Source of the DNA: Winogradskyella pacifica | GTDB taxonomy: Bacteria > Bacteroidota > Bacteroidia > Flavobacteriales > Flavobacteriaceae | Direction: 5' to 3' | DNA length: 64,000 nucleotides | NCBI RefSeq assembly: GCF_013403915.1 | Contig: NZ_JABFDI010000018.1 | Coordinates: 21,249 to 85,248 of the forward strand | Part shown: positions 44,356 through 52,463 of the stretch, piece by piece | Numbering within the stretch: position 1 is the first letter of the stretch | Layout: each line of letters opens with the position of its first letter | Made by a program: the position numbers and the translations under genes | The notes under the pieces: model-generated | The model's database searches: none | Told to the model about the DNA's origin: nothing | The model's input: the letters and a program-made list of their open reading frames with translations, nothing else

Positions 44356-45420
44356 TTATTCCTTATCTACATTCGTATAAATGTCTTTTACAACGTCAAA
44401 TACTTGTTTCTTATTTCTGTCAATATCAACGATACCCCAAAATTCTTCATTCGGACTACCGTCAAAAGGGACGCCTGTACTGTTTGGTGCTGTACCACCT
44501 GTATCTTGTACTTCATTGTTTCCGGCTTTCCACCAGCCATCAGTAAATTGAAAAAGCGTTACACCAGAACAAATATCTTTACCATTAAATGTCGCTTTCA
44601 AAATAATTTCTGTTGCATCAGCTTGCGCTAATTCATTGACGCCTTGCTCATAACCATCATTAGCAATTTGCATATAGCTATCTGCACCTGTTTCTGCCAA
44701 ATACATAGGCTTTTCACTCACTTCTTTCCATTCTTTTAAAATGGTTTCTGGTCTTACTGATCGGTAAACATTCATTCCCCAAATATCAATATTCGGACTC
44801 ATAGAACGCGCTAATTCATTTGGTAAATCACCATGAGCCGTAGCCACTGGATGCGATGGGTCATTTTCATGAATTACTGCAGCAGCATCATTCATTGCTT
44901 TGTACCAATTCTTAACATCCCCATCAAACCATTCGGGATGATAGTTATATTCATTTCCTAATTCCCACATTAATATGGCATTATGGTTTTTATATTTATT
45001 TACATAATCGACAAAAGACCCTGAGAAAATATCATTTTTACCACCTTGCTTGTACCCAAATCCGATAATCACTTTTAGTCCTGCTTCATTGATTTCATCA
45101 AGTACACTTTCTTCTTGAATTGGAGAATAAACTCTGATGGTATTGATACCTGCTTCAACCATTAATTTTAAATCTTGAGTCAGCGTACCAAAATCTCTTT
45201 TGACCACGCTTCCCTTTGGAACTGGGTGATAACAGATGCCTTTTATTAAATAAAATTCATCATTCACCAATAATTGTCGTCCTGAAACTGATACCACATC
45301 ACTAACAGAAACCTCATCAACAACTGACGTTTCTTCTTCTGATATAGCTTCTTTTTTTGTGTCGTTTTTACACGACATAAAAGCCATTAAAACAACGGTT
45401 ACGAATACGATTTTTTTCAT
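44356..45420 (-). CDS. TIM-barrel glycoside hydrolase lipoprotein, GH2/GH158-like
   Basis: The product has 354 residues with a lipobox at C17 (FMSC). It has a small acidic linker and then a TIM barrel. The acid/base is E157 in MWELGNEYN and the nucleophile is E243 in YLAETGADSY. The barrel begins with KGICYHPVPKGS, as in GH2 catalytic domains, but the two flanking beta-sandwich domains of GH2 are missing. This 'GH2 TIM-barrel only' type also resembles GH158 endo-beta-1,3-glucanases. I cannot choose between them. Its start is 2 bases after the stop of the GH17 lipoprotein. Confidence 0.7.
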   Translation of the reverse strand: MKKIVFVTVVLMAFMSCKNDTKKEAISEEETSVVDEVSVSDVVSVSGRQLLVNDEFYLIKGICYHPVPKGSVVKRDFGTLTQDLKLMVEAGINTIRVYSPIQEESVLDEINEAGLKVIIGFGYKQGGKNDIFSGSFVDYVNKYKNHNAILMWELGNEYNYHPEWFDGDVKNWYKAMNDAAAVIHENDPSHPVATAHGDLPNELARSMSPNIDIWGMNVYRSVRPETILKEWKEVSEKPMYLAETGADSYMQIANDGYEQGVNELAQADATEIILKATFNGKDICSGVTLFQFTDGWWKAGNNEVQDTGGTAPNSTGVPFDGSPNEEFWGIVDIDRNKKQVFDVVKDIYTNVDKE

Positions 45421-45422
45421 AT

Positions 45423-46715
45423 TTAGTCTTTTGGATACTCTGTATTTGGAACTCGTACGTCTTTCATTAAGTCATCGAGGTTGCCATTGTAAGTTTTGGT
45501 AATTGGTTTTCCATTTCTAGTTAAACCTTCAAATGTGCCCCCATCAACCCTATCCCATAATGGATATTTAGCTTCACCTTTTAAATTGATTAAACCAAAG
45601 TGATTTTCCGAACCTAATGGGTTCTGAGCGTCTTTCCATTGCTCATCAAAAGCTTCAAAATAGAAACAAGAAATTTTCTCTTTATTCGTCCACGCTCTTA
45701 AATGATTATAATACAACCCGAGTTTATATTCGTCAGTCGCTCTAGAACCATCTTTTCCGTAATGACCATTAGACGTGGACGCCCAGCCCGTTTCTCCGAT
45801 ATGTATAGGTTTATTTACACCAATACTTGTCATGTAATTTGAAACACTATCGTACTGCCTTTTTGCAAAATCTAAAGCTCTTAGCATGGCTGCATCAATT
45901 TTTTCTTTATCAGAAAAATCAGCTTCGTTTTCAGGAACTTTCCAAAAATCAGAATTGTAATGCGATTGATGGTATGGATAAGTATGCATCGAAATATAAT
46001 CAACGGCGTTGGCTATTTTCTTTAAATCTTCTGTATGGTACATTGGATCTCCACCACCCCATGAAGAAAAATCGTCTGAGCTGGTAATCCATAAGTCTGC
46101 CGGTAATTCTCCTGATGCCTTTAAATCTTGAAGATGATTAACCCACTTTAAAATAATCCATGGTTCTACATAATAACTTGTAGCCCATTTTACCATCGCT
46201 TCATTTCCGACGGCTAGGACTTTTACGATGTCTGAGTATTGCTTAGCCAGTTCTACAGCTGTTTTTACCTCAACAGGATTTCGTTCGCTTTCTGCATTAT
46301 GATTTGGCTCTCCATTTTCCCAATTGAACGCATTTTCGCAATCAATCCAAATACCGAGCATCACATACATTTCGAAAGTTTCATCTTCCTTTTTAAGTTC
46401 TGTTATGGCTTTAAGTACATTTTCCGCATGTGCAAAATGAACATTATAGGTTCTTAACACTTTTACTCCCATGGCACTGAGAATTTTCATATCCTCCTTA
46501 AGCTCTGAAAGCGTAGGTTGTACTTCTCGCTGTTTTTCTCTGTAGCCTCCGTAAGAAATCGCTAAATAGTCTGGATTTCCTAATATGTCTTTTGCACTCA
46601 AAATTTGCACTTCTTTAACTGGTTCTGCGTTACCGTCTTCCTTTTTTGCTTCCTTACATGAAAAAACAAGTAGCATCACAAAAACATACACCGCTAAATT
46701 TAAACTCTTATTCAT
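45423..46715 (-). CDS. GH17 beta-1,3-glucanase lipoprotein
   Basis: The product has 430 residues with a lipobox at C20 (LLVFSC). The GH17 barrel has acid/base E172 in VLAVGNEAM and nucleophile E308 in HIGETGWAS. It differs clearly from the cytoplasmic GH17 at 40349. In laminarin loci such enzymes cut the beta-1,3 main chain of debranched oligosaccharides, probably in the periplasm. The gene lies 15 bases after the GH149-like gene and 2 bases before the GH2-like gene. Codons 8-13 (46676-46692) contain a near copy of regulatory block A. Confidence 0.88.
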   Translation of the reverse strand: MNKSLNLAVYVFVMLLVFSCKEAKKEDGNAEPVKEVQILSAKDILGNPDYLAISYGGYREKQREVQPTLSELKEDMKILSAMGVKVLRTYNVHFAHAENVLKAITELKKEDETFEMYVMLGIWIDCENAFNWENGEPNHNAESERNPVEVKTAVELAKQYSDIVKVLAVGNEAMVKWATSYYVEPWIILKWVNHLQDLKASGELPADLWITSSDDFSSWGGGDPMYHTEDLKKIANAVDYISMHTYPYHQSHYNSDFWKVPENEADFSDKEKIDAAMLRALDFAKRQYDSVSNYMTSIGVNKPIHIGETGWASTSNGHYGKDGSRATDEYKLGLYYNHLRAWTNKEKISCFYFEAFDEQWKDAQNPLGSENHFGLINLKGEAKYPLWDRVDGGTFEGLTRNGKPITKTYNGNLDDLMKDVRVPNTEYPKD

Positions 46716-46730
46716 GCTAAATTCTTTAAA

Positions 46731-49700
46731 TTATTTCTTTACTGACACTATAATTTGATCGACGTTTCCTGTTCTATTAAAGATGCTATCACTTGTTTTT
46801 ACATCAAGTTTTAAATCATTAAATTCTGATGTAGACCCATCATTATTTAACACTTCAATTTTATTTATAGTTGCGCGTTTGTATATAATTGGCACTTGGC
46901 AGTACGTAAAACAAAGCGAATCTTTTTCTAATTGAATTGTCTTTAATTCTTTATTAATGTTTGTATAATTAAAACTTTTTGAGTCGCTTAAAAACTCTTC
47001 TGTTCTTAAAAGTCTTGGATTAAAAAAGAGTTTACCATCTTTAACAAAGACACCTAATTCTCCAAAACGACATAACACATCTTCTTTAACCTGACCTGTC
47101 ATGCCAGGTTGTTGCGCTCCTTTTCCACCTGGTGTGTGCGAATAAGGATCGGTTGGAAAAGCTCCATATAATTCTGGTGATTTATGAGCACCGATACCTT
47201 CGTTTATTTCGTAATAATGCTCTAATAACCTCCCGATAGTTTCTTCGCTTTCATTATTGGCTACAGCCTTTAAACCGTTTTCTTGTGTTGCTAATAATAA
47301 TTTAGAAACCATGTGCCAGTATATAGACCCTAAACCTTCGTAACCATAAAAAGTACCTGAACGCCCTGTAAAGGATTTATGATCGAACATGTCTTCAAAA
47401 ATGTCTAATACTAAAGATTTTTCAGCTTTAATCAAGCTGTTGTACTTTCCTTCTGGCAGTTCCTTTAATGCCGCTTTTAAACTATCTGCATTATTAAAAT
47501 TACCGTTAAAATGGTACTGACCCGTAATGTCTTTTTCAATAATCTGCGTATTGTGATCCGCGATTAATTGTTGTAATAATTTTGAATTTTCTACAGAGGC
47601 AGTAGGAATATTATTTTTATCTACAAAGCGCGATAATTCCTTGTTTGGGTATAAGATATAACTGTACTGATCTTCTCTAAATAAAGCACTCGCTTTTAAA
47701 GCATCTAATACACTTAAAGCGTCTTTTGGCTCTAAATAACCTGAACTTAAAACAGCGACCTGACCTTCTAACATTTCTGGCAAGTACGAAATTGATACTT
47801 CTGTATCACTCTTAACCGTCATTAGATTATAAGCATGATACAAGTTGTCTGTTCTCTTGTTTGCTTTGATAGTATGGTCTAAATAGTGTTTTAAAACTGT
47901 AAAGAATTCTAACAAATTTTCTTTAGAAATTGATTCTTTATCACTGGTAAAACCTGCTTCATAGATTTTTAATCTATAATCGCTACCCGCAGACCCCAAT
48001 CCATCTAAAATTGTTTTTCTTTCTGTGTCTGAAACGCTACCAGATAGTACGCTTTCATTATCTTTTAATGTTGATACAACACCGTCAAAGAAAGCTTTTA
48101 ATTCTATTGATAACTTGTATTCAGTCTCTGATGACTTCTCAACAATACCTTCAAAAAAATTGATAAATCGCCTTAAATAATATAAGGTTACCATAGAGAC
48201 CCCATTACCAACTAAAGCGTTGTTGGCATCGTTCCACTCTGGTCGCTGTGTATTTAACCAAATTCCTCCTTCTGGAATGAAGTTAGACACTTTAGCTAAA
48301 ACCGTAGCTAAAAGTTTTTCGATTAAATTGACTTTATGGATGAAGTAATTTCCATCTCTTAATAAAGCACCATCTGCACCTAATCTCTCTTTTACTAAGT
48401 TAATTTTATTGTGTAATTCGTAATCGAAATCAATAGTGTCCTTTGGATTATTTAAGGTGTCTTGATAACTCTTAATTTTGTAAGGGACGTTTGCATACAC
48501 AAAAATATCTTGTGTGAAACTATCTGATAATTTATTAGGATAATGATTTTCAATAAACTCTAAAAACTTCAATAAGTAGATGATTTGATGATCTCCCCAA
48601 TATCCGATATAGGACCATGGATCATCTTCTTCTATAGCTTCCCAATCGAATCCATCTTTTGTAACACGGTAAGGATTGTACCCCTCAAAAGTAGTGGCGT
48701 TAAAAAACTTATGAATCATCCCTTCCATAAAAGCAGGATATGAATGCGCTAATGTCTCCCAGTTTTGAAAGATATCTCTCCAGTTACCTTCATAATCTAA
48801 GATTTTAGAACCATCAACTTCACTACGTGTATTGATAGAAAATTTGTTCCAAGGTCTACTTGGATCTCCATGCCTTCTACTAAACTTTAATGGTAAGTAC
48901 TCGTAACACAAGCGTTTAAAATTACTGTCATTATCGTTATCTGCAATCGCTTTTATTACATCTACATTAAAAACTTCTGGTAAATTATTTAAGATATCCT
49001 CTTTACTCTTTGACACTTTTACATTAGCCTTAGCCATGTAGTTTACAAAATCTTCTTTTTCAATTTTGTAGTCGTTATCAAAAATTCCACCTCTCATGAT
49101 GTTGAAAAGTGTATTGGCGAAATGTCTCGTATTTCTTAATTGATCATCTCCGAGTTGAATACCATCTGAAGCACCAACCAATTCTAAAAGATGCTTTGTA
49201 CCAGCATCTATATCTTGCTGCACTAGTTCTTCAAGATTAGTATTGCTTTTTAGTTTTTCAGAAATATTATTAATTGAGCTTATCGTTTGGTTAACTTCTG
49301 CAACAAACATCCAACTGCGTTCTCCATTTGCTTCTAAGCTTAAATCCTTAGAAATGAAGTACGCACCTTTTTCTGCTCTTATATCTTTTTCTTCAGTAAT
49401 CGTTTTACCGTTTCTAAAATTATCTAACTGTAATGACGATATTAAATGTGTAGGTTTGTCTAAGCCAGTAGACCAAACGGTATTCGCTTTTAACGCTTCA
49501 CTTGGTTCTGCTCGATCTACAATTATAGCGCTTAATGCAAAAATCCCGATTCCGGAATCTGCTTCTAATTCGCACTTTTTATACGCATCAATTAAGTTAC
49601 TTGTTGCATTTTGAAAATCTGAAGCTAAGCCATAAGGCAAGATATTTTGAATACCATCTAAGATGGTGATCTCAACTTCTTTGCTTGAATTATTTAAAAT

Positions 49701-50192
49701 ATTAGCTTTTCTAACAAAACCAAATTGGTCACTAGAATTCCACTCGTATCTAAACGTCAGCTCTAAATCATCATTAGTTTCTTCAAAAACAACTTTATTC
49801 CCAAAACTGTTTTTATAAAGATTTCTTTTGGTAGTATAGACACCTTGATAGCGATTTGAAAACGGTTCCCACAAAAACGTCTTACCATCTTTATGAACCT
49901 GAACGATCGTTTTACTACCTGTGGTCTCTAATGATTCCGTTATTTTATCATCTGTATAATATGGAAATAAGGCATTGTTTGCATTTTTTCTACCAGCAGT
50001 TAAGGCACCATTACTAGAAATAAATAACCAATGATTTGAGTTACTTACTAAACTCATAAAAAATGGTCTCATTTTATCACTGTTAGAGATTTTGTAATAA
50101 TCTTCATTATGAAGTTTTACAAGTTCTCCATTAACTTCAAAGTCATCATTTGAAGCTATTTTATTTCCGATGTATATGGGATTTTTTGTCAT
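46731..50192 (-). CDS. GH149-like beta-1,3-glucan phosphorylase
   Basis: The protein has 1153 residues, no signal peptide and no membrane segment, so it is cytoplasmic. It has the layout of GH94/GH149 phosphorylases: an N-terminal beta-sandwich (about 1-320), a helical linker and an (alpha/alpha)6 barrel with YEGNWRDIFQNWE at 467-479 and RPEWNDANNALVGNG at 650-664. D655 of the WND motif is the best candidate for the catalytic acid by analogy with GH94. The length and the neighbouring beta-glucanases point to GH149, known from Euglena and bacteria, which splits beta-1,3-glucans with phosphate to give glucose-1-phosphate. It is the first gene of the enzyme operon, after a terminator. Confidence 0.72.
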   Translation of the reverse strand: MTKNPIYIGNKIASNDDFEVNGELVKLHNEDYYKISNSDKMRPFFMSLVSNSNHWLFISSNGALTAGRKNANNALFPYYTDDKITESLETTGSKTIVQVHKDGKTFLWEPFSNRYQGVYTTKRNLYKNSFGNKVVFEETNDDLELTFRYEWNSSDQFGFVRKANILNNSSKEVEITILDGIQNILPYGLASDFQNATSNLIDAYKKCELEADSGIGIFALSAIIVDRAEPSEALKANTVWSTGLDKPTHLISSLQLDNFRNGKTITEEKDIRAEKGAYFISKDLSLEANGERSWMFVAEVNQTISSINNISEKLKSNTNLEELVQQDIDAGTKHLLELVGASDGIQLGDDQLRNTRHFANTLFNIMRGGIFDNDYKIEKEDFVNYMAKANVKVSKSKEDILNNLPEVFNVDVIKAIADNDNDSNFKRLCYEYLPLKFSRRHGDPSRPWNKFSINTRSEVDGSKILDYEGNWRDIFQNWETLAHSYPAFMEGMIHKFFNATTFEGYNPYRVTKDGFDWEAIEEDDPWSYIGYWGDHQIIYLLKFLEFIENHYPNKLSDSFTQDIFVYANVPYKIKSYQDTLNNPKDTIDFDYELHNKINLVKERLGADGALLRDGNYFIHKVNLIEKLLATVLAKVSNFIPEGGIWLNTQRPEWNDANNALVGNGVSMVTLYYLRRFINFFEGIVEKSSETEYKLSIELKAFFDGVVSTLKDNESVLSGSVSDTERKTILDGLGSAGSDYRLKIYEAGFTSDKESISKENLLEFFTVLKHYLDHTIKANKRTDNLYHAYNLMTVKSDTEVSISYLPEMLEGQVAVLSSGYLEPKDALSVLDALKASALFREDQYSYILYPNKELSRFVDKNNIPTASVENSKLLQQLIADHNTQIIEKDITGQYHFNGNFNNADSLKAALKELPEGKYNSLIKAEKSLVLDIFEDMFDHKSFTGRSGTFYGYEGLGSIYWHMVSKLLLATQENGLKAVANNESEETIGRLLEHYYEINEGIGAHKSPELYGAFPTDPYSHTPGGKGAQQPGMTGQVKEDVLCRFGELGVFVKDGKLFFNPRLLRTEEFLSDSKSFNYTNINKELKTIQLEKDSLCFTYCQVPIIYKRATINKIEVLNNDGSTSEFNDLKLDVKTSDSIFNRTGNVDQIIVSVKK

Positions 50193-50274
50193 TAGTACTT
50201 TAATTAATTCAATCGAAAATTTTATAAAACAAATAGATTTATTTTTTATAAATAGTTTCCGTAATGTATATAAT

Positions 50275-50313
50275 GATTAAAAAAAGGCTGAACAGTATAG
50301 CTCAACCTTTTTA
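50275..50313 (-). terminator. Terminator between the SusCD-GH16 operon and the phosphorylase operon
   Basis: On the minus strand AAAAAGGTTGAGC, a 6-nt loop and GTTCAGCC-TTTTTTT form a stem with two G-U pairs and a T-tail. It lies 55 bp after the GH16 stop, so the phosphorylase operon needs its own promoter in 50193-50274. Confidence 0.85.
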
Positions 50314-50367
50314 TGATTTACAATATTAGACTGCTCTTAAATTTTATTTTAGAAATAGTAACTTGGG

Positions 50368-51978
50368 TTATTGATACACTCTTACATAATCAATCTCCAT
50401 ACTATCTTCTGTAAAACTTGGATCGATTGTTCCACCTAAAGTTCCACCTAACGCTACGTTTAGAATGAAGAAAAAGTCACTATCGAAAGGTAAATCTGGA
50501 GAATTAACAATAGTATGAAAAGGTTCATCATCTATTAAAAACGTAATCAACTGAGGAGTCCACTCAACAGTATAATTATGAAACTCTGTAGTTGAAGTTA
50601 CCACTTGAGTACTTCCTGAGTCACCTGCACCTGGAGATACTGCAGGATGATGAACAGTTGCTAAAACTGTATTTTTATCCTGTCCTTTTTGCTCCATAAT
50701 ATCAATTTCACCACATCCTGGCCAAGTATTTATTTGATAATCTGAACCAAGCATCCAAATCGCTGGCCAAGTACCAATAGAACTCGGTAGTTTTGCTCTT
50801 ATTTCTGCCCTTCCATAGGTAAAATCGTATAAACCTTCAGATTTTAATCGTGCTGATGTATAACCACTTCCTTCAGATTTCGCTGTAATTTTTAAGAAAC
50901 CATCTTCTACAATTACATTTTCATCGCTAGACGTATATGTTTGAGATTCTTGATTTCCCCAGCCTCCTGCGCCAAGATCGTATGTCCAATTAGCAGCATT
51001 AGGTGCGCCATCTACATCAAACTCATCTGACCAAACTAAATCAGTGTAAATTGTACTAAAGTCTCCACCGTTAGATTCGTCTTCTGATGTTAATATAAAC
51101 CACCAGTCAAAATCACCATTAGCATCTGCTGCTTTTAATGTTATCTCGTTAGGAACAGATCTATCAAAAATCTCGTAACTATGATTACCTATGTAATACG
51201 ATATAAATCCTAAACCACTTAGGTTTATGGTTTCAACTCCATTTGGTGCTACTAAAACATAGCTCTCAGAATAATCATCATAAGGTACATTTTCAACATC
51301 GTCACCATTTGCAGTTCCACCAGGACCTAACTCACTAACTAATCCACCACGTCCAAATACGGTCCCTGCAGTATCATCGTTTGTAATGTTTGTAATGTGA
51401 TTATATGTTCCATCAGCATCAAATATAAAGCGGTCATCATACATACCAACACCAACCTTTTCATTTGGACCAGCAGCATACCATTCTGCAGGTATTACGC
51501 CACCAACAGGACCTAAACCAAAATGGCCAGGAGTCTCTGATTTTAGTCTCCAAACTTTTGAACCATCACCAACTAGTTTTTCAACTAGTTCTTGTGGTGG
51601 CAAATAGGTTGCTAATACATCTACAGTTATAGTTGTAGTTGTAGTTACTCCACCTGTTCCATAAGCAATAACATTTACATCATAGGTGTTTAATCCTAAA
51701 GTTGTAAATAAAGCTTCAGCCGATCCTGAAGGAGCATTTGATTGTGTACCGTTATAAACAAACTTATAATTTATAGCATTATTTGCAGATGCCGTAAGAA
51801 TTACAACACCACTACCATCCCCATTTGGATTATCTGAATCTTGTCCTACAACATCAGCAGTTACTACCAAGTTAGTCGGCGCTATTACATCTCCAAAAAC
51901 TGCATCTTCCTCTTCACAGCCCATTACGACGAATAAAACAGCTAGACAACTTATTAAAGTATATTTTATATTTTTCAT
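50368..51978 (-). CDS. GH16 beta-glucanase lipoprotein with PKD-like and extra module
   Basis: The product has 536 residues with a lipobox at C21. It has a PKD-like domain (about 33-122), an extra module (about 130-300) and a GH16 domain (about 308-536). The catalytic signature is E424, D426 and E429 in GEIDIME. The extra module has KVWRLKSETPGHFGLGPVGG, W-Y-A-A-G and DDRFIFDADGTYNH blocks, and is a divergent relative of the duplicated module of the neighbouring glycan-binding protein. The enzyme probably starts laminarin breakdown at the cell surface as a lipoprotein exported with the SusCD complex. It is the last gene of the SusCD operon. Confidence 0.9.
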   Translation of the reverse strand: MKNIKYTLISCLAVLFVVMGCEEEDAVFGDVIAPTNLVVTADVVGQDSDNPNGDGSGVVILTASANNAINYKFVYNGTQSNAPSGSAEALFTTLGLNTYDVNVIAYGTGGVTTTTTITVDVLATYLPPQELVEKLVGDGSKVWRLKSETPGHFGLGPVGGVIPAEWYAAGPNEKVGVGMYDDRFIFDADGTYNHITNITNDDTAGTVFGRGGLVSELGPGGTANGDDVENVPYDDYSESYVLVAPNGVETINLSGLGFISYYIGNHSYEIFDRSVPNEITLKAADANGDFDWWFILTSEDESNGGDFSTIYTDLVWSDEFDVDGAPNAANWTYDLGAGGWGNQESQTYTSSDENVIVEDGFLKITAKSEGSGYTSARLKSEGLYDFTYGRAEIRAKLPSSIGTWPAIWMLGSDYQINTWPGCGEIDIMEQKGQDKNTVLATVHHPAVSPGAGDSGSTQVVTSTTEFHNYTVEWTPQLITFLIDDEPFHTIVNSPDLPFDSDFFFILNVALGGTLGGTIDPSFTEDSMEIDYVRVYQ

Positions 51979-51989
51979 AGTTTTAGTTT

Positions 51990-52463
51990 TTAATTTTTAA
52001 CAAGCTTATACTGCCAAAACACTCCAGTACCAGTTTCAACATTTACATGCATTGTAGTGTTGTTATCTGATAGTGTTGCGGTATAGATTATAGAACTAGG
52101 AACAGCCACATCTGGCAATTCGCCTTGATTAGTTGCTTTTGGTAATCCGATATAAGCACCTTCACCCATTATGGTTAAAGTACCCGATCCTGAATCAAAA
52201 GAATACGAAGCAGATCCTGATCCGTCATGAGGTGCTACTGGAGCTCCACAATCGTCATCACCACCTTGCCATGGTTCTATCCATGTTTCTGCCCCAACAA
52301 CATTTGTAAAAGAACCATCTGATCCAAATACATACGTATCATCAAAATAACAAGCTCTATCTGCAACACAGCCGTCATCACAAGAATACCAGCTTGTATC
52401 ACCAACATGTGGTCCAACTGCTAATGATCCTGCTTCTGCAGCCATTTGCCAAGTTCCAGTAAT
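51990..52463 (-). repeat. Second copy of the duplicated module
   Basis: Encodes residues 543-699. Together with 52479-52955 it forms an in-frame tandem duplication, visible at both DNA and protein level. Confidence 0.85.

Noticed and set aside
46731..50192. GH94 cellobiose/chitobiose phosphorylase
   Set aside because: The protein is about 300 residues longer than GH94 enzymes and lies among beta-1,3-glucanases; GH149 fits better, although the two are related and only a profile search would settle it.
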